A stretch of 9,720 nt of DNA, from positions 1 through 9,720 of the forward strand of contig JALNZI010000045.1 of assembly GCA_023229385.1 (NCBI GenBank), in the 5' to 3' direction. Of this stretch, positions 1 through 5,961 are shown one piece after another. Position 1 is the first letter of the stretch; every line of letters starts with the position of its first letter. The notes below the pieces were generated by a model that saw only the letters and a program-made list of their open reading frames with translations, had not been told where the DNA came from and made no database searches. Made by a program: the position numbers and the translations under genes. This DNA is from Candidatus Omnitrophota bacterium (lineage in GTDB: Bacteria > Omnitrophota > Gorgyraeia > Gygaellales > Profunditerraquicolaceae).

Positions 1-13
1 ACTTTATTGCGTT

Positions 14-667
14 TTAAATAATAATCACAAATTCCCCGCGGGGCTTTATTTTAACAAGCTTATTGCTGACAGCCTCAGGGTTCCCGCGCAGGATTTCTTC
101 AAATTTCTTGGTTAATTCCCTAGCCACCACAATCTCTTTATCCCCAAAAACCGTTTTTATATCTTCCAGGCTGGATAATATTCTATGGCAGGATTCATAA
201 AAAATTAGAGTACAATTAAATTTCTTTAATTTCTCAAGCTGATTCTTACGAGCCTGGGTCCGGTTAACCAAAAATCCGCCAAAATAAAACTCATGGGCGG
301 GCTTGCCGGAAAGAACCAGGGCATTAACAAAAGCTGCCGCACCTGGGATAAAGGTCATTTCAAGACTATTTTTAATCGCTAGATTAATTAAGTTGTATCC
401 CGGGTCAAGGATCCCCGGAGTTCCGGCATCAGAAACCACAGCGATATCCTTACCCTCCTTTAATAAACCAAGGATATAATCCGCTTTTGTAAACCTGTTA
501 TGCTGGAAAAAACTCGTAGTAGGCGTTTTGATAAGATAATGATCGAGCAGGATTTTTGTATGCCGGGTGTCTTCGCAGGCAATCAAATCTACGCCTTTTA
601 AAACTTCAATCGCCCTAAGAGAAAGATCTTTTAAGTTGCCGATTGGCGTACCAACGATATAAAGCAT
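14..667 (-). CDS. rsmI: 16S rRNA (cytidine(1402)-2'-O)-methyltransferase RsmI
   Basis: RsmI transfers a methyl group from S-adenosylmethionine to the 2'-OH of C1402 in 16S rRNA, in the decoding centre, and acts in the cytoplasm. The 217-residue product is a complete tetrapyrrole-methylase-fold domain. It shows the N-terminal TPIGNLKDLS motif (about residues 7-16), ACEDTRHT (31-38), SDAGTPGILDPG (79-90), a PGAAAFVNAL segment (108-117), FYESCHR (156-162) and ARELTKKFEE (182-191), all typical of RsmI. E. coli RsmI is about 286 residues, so the C-terminal extension of roughly 60 residues is absent here; the stop follows the core domain directly. The ATG shares one base with the glmS stop (TAATG), so translation is probably coupled to glmS. 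No strong ribosome binding site is visible. Only 13 bases lie beyond the stop, so the operon end cannot be judged. Confidence 0.95.
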   Translation of the reverse strand: MLYIVGTPIGNLKDLSLRAIEVLKGVDLIACEDTRHTKILLDHYLIKTPTTSFFQHNRFTKADYILGLLKEGKDIAVVSDAGTPGILDPGYNLINLAIKNSLEMTFIPGAAAFVNALVLSGKPAHEFYFGGFLVNRTQARKNQLEKLKKFNCTLIFYESCHRILSSLEDIKTVFGDKEIVVARELTKKFEEILRGNPEAVSNKLVKIKPRGEFVIII

Positions 668-2502
668 TATTCCACGGTTACTGACTTGGCTAAGTTACGC
701 GGCTGGTCAACGTCACAGCCACGCTTAACTGATATATGGTATGCTAAAAGCTGTAGTGGCAAGGCAACCAAAAGAGGAGAAAACAACTCATCGCACTTAG
801 GAACATAGATCACCTCTCCGGTCAATTCTTTGATATTTTTATCCCCCTCGGTGGCAATAGCAATAATCTTACCGCGGCGGGAACGAATCTCCTGAATATT
901 CGAAATCATCTTTTCGTAAACTTTCGACTCTACTGCCAGACAAACTACTGCACGGTACTCATCAATTAAAGCTATTGGGCCATGTTTCATCTCTCCGGCA
1001 GCATAACCCTCCGCGGGGATATATGAAATTTCTTTTAATTTTAAGGCCCCTTCTAAAGCCGAGGGATAATTCACATTTCTTCCCAGATACAAAAAAGACC
1101 CCAGGTGAGAATGCCTGCGGGAGATACGGGCGATAATATTTTGTTCTTTCAAAATCTCCGCCTGCTTATTGGGAATCTGTTTCAATTCTTTAATCAGTTT
1201 ATCCAGCTTGGCCAAGGGGATTGTATTACGAACCCTGGCCAGATAGAAAGCGAACAAATAAATTGCGGCCAGCTGTGCGGTATAAGCCTTGGTAGAAGCT
1301 ACGCCAATCTCTGGCCCCGCATGAGTATACATTACTCCGTCCGATTCGCGGGTTAAGGTTGAACCTAAAACATTGCATATAGAAATTACCGAGGCGCCAA
1401 GTTTACGCGCCTGCCTGACACCCGCCAAGGTATCGGCGGTTTCACCGGATTGGCTGATCGCCAAAACTAAAGTATCTTTATTAATCAGCAGGTCGCGATA
1501 ACGGAATTCACTCGATACATCTATATGGGTGGGAACCTTGGAAAGCGTTTCAAAAACATATTTCCCTACCAGCCCGGCGTGATAGGCTGTGCCGCAGGCA
1601 ACGACAAAAATATTTTTAATACTCTTTAACTTCTTAACTCCGATATATTGTTCTTTAAAGATAATCTTGCTGTCTTTTGGTACCCTCAGCCCTATAAGGT
1701 TTTCAATGATTTTCGGCTGCTCGTTAATTTCTTTGAGCATAAAATGTTTATATCCCTGTTTCTGGGCTTGTTCAATATCCCAGTTGAGCCTCACCGGGTT
1801 CTTAGCTATTTCTTTGCCGTTAAGGTCAACTATCTTAAAACGGTCTTTATTTAAAATCGCAATTTCATTCTCCTCTAAAAATATTATATCTTTAGTATAT
1901 TCTAAAATTGCCGGGGCATCCGAGGCAAGAAAATTTTCGTTTTTACCTATCCCCACTATTAAAGGGCTTCCGGAACGGGCGCCAATCAATTTTCCCGGCT
2001 CACGCCTGGAAATAACCGCAATAGCGAAAGATCCGCTGACTAATTTTAAGGCCTTACGTACTGCAACCTCCAAAGGGATGTTTTTATAAAACTTCTCTAT
2101 AAGGTGAACAATCACCTCCGTATCTGTCTGACTGCGAAATATATGCCCCTCTTTAAGTAACTGGTTCTTTAAGGTTTCGTAGTTTTCAATAATCCCATTA
2201 TGCACCAGAACAATTTCATTGTCACAATCAGCATGTGGGTGAGCATTGGCTTGAGTAGGTGCACCATGGGTAGCCCAGCGGGTATGCGCGATCCCTATCG
2301 AACCATCGAGCGGCTTAGACTTAAGCAATTTGTCGAGGCAACTAATTTTTCCGGGAGATTTTCTTATTGCCAGGGTGTTTTTGGAAGGCAGGATGACCGC
2401 CATGCCGCTGGAATCATATCCGCGGTATTCTAAGCGTTTAAGGCCAGTCAAAAGAATCTTCTGAGCTGGCCTTTCACCGACATATCCGACTATTCCGCAC
2501 AT
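667..2502 (-). CDS. glmS: Glutamine-fructose-6-phosphate aminotransferase (isomerizing), GlmS
   Basis: GlmS makes glucosamine-6-phosphate from fructose-6-phosphate and glutamine, the first step to UDP-GlcNAc for peptidoglycan and lipopolysaccharide. The 611-residue product matches the usual length of about 610. The start is set by MCGIVGYVG: Cys2, the catalytic nucleophile of the class II glutaminase domain, must become N-terminal after Met removal. An upstream in-frame ATG at 2541 would bury it and has no family support. The glutaminase domain follows with RGYDSSG, HTRWATHG, NAHPH and VHNGIIENY. Two SIS domains bind the sugar phosphate, with CGTAYHAG, SQSGETADT, ASTKAYTAQ and, near the C-terminus, LEGALKLKEISYIPAEGY. 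It ends with the typical KSVTVE. The AGGAG site lies 10 nt before the ATG. The gene is preceded by a structured 124-bp leader and tRNA-Glu, and is followed by rsmI with a one-base overlap. Confidence 0.97.
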   Translation of the reverse strand: MCGIVGYVGERPAQKILLTGLKRLEYRGYDSSGMAVILPSKNTLAIRKSPGKISCLDKLLKSKPLDGSIGIAHTRWATHGAPTQANAHPHADCDNEIVLVHNGIIENYETLKNQLLKEGHIFRSQTDTEVIVHLIEKFYKNIPLEVAVRKALKLVSGSFAIAVISRREPGKLIGARSGSPLIVGIGKNENFLASDAPAILEYTKDIIFLEENEIAILNKDRFKIVDLNGKEIAKNPVRLNWDIEQAQKQGYKHFMLKEINEQPKIIENLIGLRVPKDSKIIFKEQYIGVKKLKSIKNIFVVACGTAYHAGLVGKYVFETLSKVPTHIDVSSEFRYRDLLINKDTLVLAISQSGETADTLAGVRQARKLGASVISICNVLGSTLTRESDGVMYTHAGPEIGVASTKAYTAQLAAIYLFAFYLARVRNTIPLAKLDKLIKELKQIPNKQAEILKEQNIIARISRRHSHLGSFLYLGRNVNYPSALEGALKLKEISYIPAEGYAAGEMKHGPIALIDEYRAVVCLAVESKVYEKMISNIQEIRSRRGKIIAIATEGDKNIKELTGEVIYVPKCDELFSPLLVALPLQLLAYHISVKRGCDVDQPRNLAKSVTVE

Positions 2503-2512
2503 TTTGAGCACA

Positions 2513-2517
2513 CTCCT
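2513..2517 (-). promoter_or_regulatory. Shine-Dalgarno site of glmS, touching a hairpin
   Basis: On the minus strand AGGAG lies 10 nt before the ATG at 2502 and supports that start over the upstream ATG at 2541. The first base of the motif is also the last base of the 11-bp arm of the adjacent palindrome. A ribosome landing here would therefore sit directly against the base of a strong hairpin. Any influence on glmS translation is inference. Confidence 0.7.
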
Positions 2518-2540
2518 GGACTTGCCATTTGGCAAGTCCA
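2517..2540. repeat. Perfect 24-bp palindrome before glmS
   Basis: Two 11-base arms (2517-2527 and 2530-2540) are exact reverse complements around a TT centre on the plus strand. As RNA this would form about 10 G+C-containing pairs closed by a 4-nt loop. In the glmS direction it is followed by GGAGTGTGC, with no run of U, so it is not an intrinsic terminator. It lies just upstream of the glmS Shine-Dalgarno site. It may be a translational or mRNA-stability element, or one end of a dispersed palindromic repeat; the sequence alone does not decide. Confidence 0.8.
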
Positions 2541-2544
2541 TTTA

Positions 2545-2611
2545 GCGAAATCCCGATCGCAACAAGAAAATTTACTAAAATTTTCGTAGCGTTTTGCGAT
2601 TGGGAGAGCGC
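2545..2611. repeat. Nested imperfect palindrome between tRNA-Glu and glmS
   Basis: The outer arms 2551-2562 and 2594-2605 pair over 12 positions with one non-Watson-Crick pair, which is G-U if the plus strand is the RNA and A-C if the minus strand is. Outside them GCG (2545-2547) and CGC (2609-2611) add 3 pairs beyond a 3x3 internal loop. Inside, 2566-2573 and 2578-2585 are perfect 8-base arms (GAAAATTT and AAATTTTC) around a 4-base loop. The whole can fold as one long hairpin. The hexamer ATTTAG occurs on both sides (2540-2545 and 2621-2626), which could be a target-site duplication or chance. No coding sequence is seen here. It may be a small dispersed palindromic (REP- or MITE-like) element or a structured mRNA leader. 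Confidence 0.65.
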
Positions 2612-2626
2612 CCTTTATAAATTTAG

Positions 2627-2701
2627 TGACCCTGACGGGATTTGAACCCGTGTCGAGAGCTTGAAAAGCTCTTGTCCTAGACCAGGCTAGACGACAGGGT
2701 C
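2627..2701 (-). tRNA. tRNA-Glu (anticodon UUC)
   Basis: The minus strand folds into a complete 75-nt cloverleaf. The acceptor stem is GACCCTG with CAGGGTC, 7 perfect pairs, and the discriminator base is A. The D stem is GTCT with GGAC, including one U-G pair. The anticodon stem is AGAGC with GCTCT around the loop TTTTCAA, giving anticodon TTC, which reads GAA and GAG. The T stem is ACGGG with CCCGT around TTCAAAT. The 3' CCA is not encoded: CTA follows the discriminator base, so CCA must be added by a nucleotidyltransferase. It begins 5 nt after the gyrA stop and 124 bp before glmS, on the same strand. It is most likely cut from a gyrA-tRNA-glmS transcript by RNase P and a 3' endonuclease. 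Confidence 0.96.
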
Positions 2702-2706
2702 AGAGT

Positions 2707-5139
2707 TTATTCTTCTTCCTCGGCAATTACCGGGGCAACACAAGAAACCCGGTCTTTATCCTGCAACTTAATTAACCGCACACCTTGGGATGAACGACCG
2801 GTCTCGCGGATATCTTTTATTGCACAACGTAAAAATATTCCGTTTTGGGTAATCACCATAAGTTCATCTTTATCATTGACGGTCTTTAGATTTACAGCTT
2901 CACCGTTTTTATCCGTGACTTTAATATTAATCACCCCTTTGCCGCCGCGGCTGGTTAGCCGATACTCGTCAATGGTAGTGCGTTTTGCAAAACCTAAAGC
3001 TGTAACCGTAAGTATAGTAGAGGATTTTTGGGGAACCACCATATCAATAACTTCATCTTTTTTCGCCAAAGAGATTGCGCGTACACCCTGTGCTCCTCTA
3101 CCCATATCACGCACCTTTTCCTCGGAAAATCTTATTGCCTTACCCTGCTTAGTCCCGATAAGTAATTCTTGCTTTCCGTCGGTCATCTCTACACCGATCA
3201 GCACATCATCTTTATCTAAAGTAATCCCGATAATCCCACCCTTACGCGGATTACCGTATGCTTCAAGTTTAGTTTTCTTAACCTGCCCAAACTTGGTAAC
3301 CATAACTAAATACTTATCAGGAGAAAACTCTTTTACCGGTATAGTTGAACTAACTTTAGCCGCTTGCTCCATCTGCACGAGATTAACAATTGCCTTGCCT
3401 TTAGAAATACGGCTGGCCTGAGGTATTTCATAAACCTTTAGCCAATGCACCTGGCCCTTATCCGTAAAAATAAGCAGATAGTCTTTAGTCGAGGCAACAA
3501 AAAGATGCTCGCTAAAATCTTCTTCCTTAAGCTCCGCACCTGTTGCTCCCGTGCCTCCGCGTTTTTGCTTGCGGTACGAACTTACCGGCAGGCGTTTAAT
3601 GTAACCGCCATGGCTGATTGTTACCACTACATCCTCTTCGGCAATCAAGTCTTCAACCTCCAACTCTTCTGCCTCACCTACAATATCTGTTCGCCGCTCA
3701 TCCCCATACTTTTTCTTTAAATTTTCAAGCTCTTCCTTGATAATTGCTTCTATCTTTTTCTGAGAAGCCAGGATCGCCCGGCATAATTCAATTTTCTTCA
3801 AAAGCTCCTCATACTCCGCATCAATTTTATCGCGCTCAAGGGCAGTTAAACGCTGTAGCTGCATTTCAAGTATCGCCTGCGACTGGATCTCGGAAAGCCC
3901 AAACTCCTTCATCAAGTTTAGCTTGGCAATTTCCACACTCTTAGAGGTCTTGATAACCTTGATAATCCGATCTATAAACTTAAGTGCAATTTTCAAACCT
4001 TCCAGAATATGCGCGCGCTTTAATGCCTTATCTAGCTCAAATTGGGTACGCCTGCGGATAACTACTCTGCGATGCTCGATATAACAATCCAACACCTGAC
4101 GTAAATTTAAAACTTTAGGCCGATTGTCTACCAGGGCCAACATAATAATACCAAACGTATTTTCTAATTGGGTGTGCTTAAAAAGCTGGTTTAAAACAAT
4201 CTGCGATTCAACATCCCGCTTAAGCTCAACCACAATACGCATACCTTCTTTATCCGATTCATCGCGGATATCAGATATGCCTTCAATTTTCTTATCTTCG
4301 ACTAAAGCGGCTACGGACTCAATAATGCCTGATTTCTGCACCTGATAAGGGATCTCGGTAAAAATAATCAGATCCTTACCGTTTTTCTGATGTTCAACAG
4401 TTGCCCTGGCGCGCACCAAAAGTTTACCCCTGCCAGTCATGTAGGCGTCTTTAATCCCCGCTTTGCCGCAAATTAAACCTCCGGTAGGAAAATCCGGACC
4501 TTTGATATAACGCATAAGGTCTTTAATTTCAGCTTCAGGATGATCAAGCAGATAGATAATCGCATCGCAAACTTCATTCAAATTATGCGGAGGAATATTT
4601 GTAGCCATGCCCACGGCAATACCGCTTGAACCATTAACTAAAAGATTGGGCAGACTGGCTGGTAAAAGCAACGGCTCTTTCAGGGAAGAGTCGAAATTTG
4701 GCCCAAAAACAACCGTATCTTTATCAATATCCCCAAGCAACTCCTCGGAAATTGCGGCAAGACGGGCCTCAGTATAACGCATGGCTGCGGCAGCATCCCC
4801 GTCAACCGATCCAAAGTTACCCTGTCCGTCCACTAAGGGGTAACGCAAGGTAAAATCCTGCGCCATTCTTACCAGGGTATCATAAATTGCCATATCTCCA
4901 TGGGGATGATATTTACCCATAGTTTCACCGACTATACGCGCGCATTTTTTATAAGGTTTGGAATGCTCAAGGTTAAGCTCTTGCATCGCATAAAGAATCC
5001 TGCGGTGTACCGGTTTTAAACCATCACGCACATCAGGCAGGGCGCGGCCGACAATTACGCTCATTGCGTAATTTAAATAAGAATCCTTAACCTCTTCTTC
5101 AATATTAACCGGTACTATTTTATCATTACGCGTGTACAT
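2707..5139 (-). CDS. gyrA: DNA gyrase subunit A
   Basis: GyrA carries the DNA breakage-reunion activity of gyrase (A2B2), which introduces negative supercoils using ATP hydrolysed by GyrB. The 810-residue product shows the winged-helix region with GKYHPHGD (75-82), the catalytic Tyr122 in AAMRYTE, the tower and coiled-coil region (about 360-480), and a C-terminal six-bladed beta-pinwheel (about 495-800) ending in an acidic EEEE tail. The GyrA box at 525-531 reads QKRGGTG, where the family consensus is QRRGGKG. The box and the gyrB neighbour favour gyrase over topoisomerase IV. Position 83, the Ser of E. coli, is Met; Asp87 is kept. The start overlaps the upstream membrane gene by 14 nt, and a GAGG lies 12 nt before the ATG. 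tRNA-Glu follows after 5 nt. Confidence 0.97.
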   Translation of the reverse strand: MYTRNDKIVPVNIEEEVKDSYLNYAMSVIVGRALPDVRDGLKPVHRRILYAMQELNLEHSKPYKKCARIVGETMGKYHPHGDMAIYDTLVRMAQDFTLRYPLVDGQGNFGSVDGDAAAAMRYTEARLAAISEELLGDIDKDTVVFGPNFDSSLKEPLLLPASLPNLLVNGSSGIAVGMATNIPPHNLNEVCDAIIYLLDHPEAEIKDLMRYIKGPDFPTGGLICGKAGIKDAYMTGRGKLLVRARATVEHQKNGKDLIIFTEIPYQVQKSGIIESVAALVEDKKIEGISDIRDESDKEGMRIVVELKRDVESQIVLNQLFKHTQLENTFGIIMLALVDNRPKVLNLRQVLDCYIEHRRVVIRRRTQFELDKALKRAHILEGLKIALKFIDRIIKVIKTSKSVEIAKLNLMKEFGLSEIQSQAILEMQLQRLTALERDKIDAEYEELLKKIELCRAILASQKKIEAIIKEELENLKKKYGDERRTDIVGEAEELEVEDLIAEEDVVVTISHGGYIKRLPVSSYRKQKRGGTGATGAELKEEDFSEHLFVASTKDYLLIFTDKGQVHWLKVYEIPQASRISKGKAIVNLVQMEQAAKVSSTIPVKEFSPDKYLVMVTKFGQVKKTKLEAYGNPRKGGIIGITLDKDDVLIGVEMTDGKQELLIGTKQGKAIRFSEEKVRDMGRGAQGVRAISLAKKDEVIDMVVPQKSSTILTVTALGFAKRTTIDEYRLTSRGGKGVINIKVTDKNGEAVNLKTVNDKDELMVITQNGIFLRCAIKDIRETGRSSQGVRLIKLQDKDRVSCVAPVIAEEEE

Positions 5140-5959
5140 AATCTTCTGTCGCCTCTTTTAATTTTTTATACAACACCACTGTAATCGCGCTCCAAAACGG
5201 CACCAGCACAATGTTAATAAGCAGGCTGAATATTGTGCTTATCCGGTTGGCCTGTTCGGTATCACTGCCAATGTTCAAGAATGCCCCCGCAACAATAAAA
5301 AGCAGCAGGCAGACAATATATATAAGCATGATCAGGCAATAAGTCCCCGCAACCGGATGTATATATTCCGTTATCAGAGAAAAGCTGCGCTTTAAAGCAG
5401 CAACGGGGCGCACATTCTCAAGAACGCAAACTGCTGTGGCCAGGGACCAACGCAGCATAAAATAGATTAAAGACACACAAACCGCTATTGTTATCGTAAG
5501 GCCGATAGACACAGCTAACATTTTATTAACTTTTGACAATACCCCTAAAATTATTGTTACGATTATCCCGCCGGATATCACTATCCCCAAAAAAATTAAA
5601 ATAGAAAGCAAAACCGTCCCCAGGTATTTTAAAAAGAATACCCTGACCTGGTTTATGCTCTGACTGACCGAGTAATCCTCGAGATTAACCGCTTTTTTAA
5701 CAGCTAATAGTAAAGCAATATGGCTCCAGATACTTGCTATTAAAATCAAAATGTAAAATAAAAGAAGCCCAGGAGAGTTTGATTGGCCCTGGAGGTTCCC
5801 TGCCATAGGCATTAAAAAAGCAATGGAGATCGGAACATTGAAAATCAAGTAAATAGCGCTCAGCTTCCCCAGGTTGCCCCGGCAGAGACCCCAAGCTTGT
5901 TTGAAAATAGCAACCGGATGGACGGCAATTTTATTTTTTTTCGGTATAATTATTTCCAT
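5126..5959 (-). CDS. Six-helix membrane protein between gyrB and gyrA (unknown role)
   Basis: The product has 277 residues and about six hydrophobic helices, near 33-52, 64-88, 108-140, 146-170, 203-229 and 240-264, with no signal peptide. A Lys-rich N-terminus (KKNK) suggests a cytoplasmic N-terminal end. The middle segment RWSLATAVCVLENVRPVAALKRS (about 170-192) and the ending PFWSAITVVLYKKLKE (254-269) resemble membrane proteins often named 'glycerophosphoryl diester phosphodiesterase membrane domain', where RxSL...vlE....AlkRS and a terminal lYxdLr pattern recur. No catalytic phosphodiesterase domain is present, so no enzyme activity is claimed. The ATG is 2 nt after the gyrB stop with no clear ribosome binding site, and the end overlaps gyrA by 14 nt. 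Translation is therefore probably coupled to both. Its presence in a gyrase operon may reflect convenience of expression only. Confidence 0.85.
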   Translation of the reverse strand: MEIIIPKKNKIAVHPVAIFKQAWGLCRGNLGKLSAIYLIFNVPISIAFLMPMAGNLQGQSNSPGLLLFYILILIASIWSHIALLLAVKKAVNLEDYSVSQSINQVRVFFLKYLGTVLLSILIFLGIVISGGIIVTIILGVLSKVNKMLAVSIGLTITIAVCVSLIYFMLRWSLATAVCVLENVRPVAALKRSFSLITEYIHPVAGTYCLIMLIYIVCLLLFIVAGAFLNIGSDTEQANRISTIFSLLINIVLVPFWSAITVVLYKKLKEATEDYVHA

Positions 5960-5961
5960 AG

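Noticed and set aside
2566..2585. Intrinsic terminator before glmS
   Set aside because: The 8-bp stem is nearly all A-T and is followed on the minus strand by TTGTTGCG, not a U run. The stronger 24-bp palindrome also lacks a U tract on either strand.
2503..2626. glmS self-cleaving ribozyme/riboswitch
   Set aside because: The interval lies in the right place, but at 124 bp with two plain palindromes it lacks the conserved core and the nested pseudoknot layout of known glmS ribozymes. GGCGC at 2608-2612 alone is not enough.
2612..2626. Promoter -10 box (TATAAA) for glmS
   Set aside because: TATAAA is present on the minus strand, but no -35-like hexamer is found at the right distance; that position falls in the tRNA T-arm and acceptor stem.
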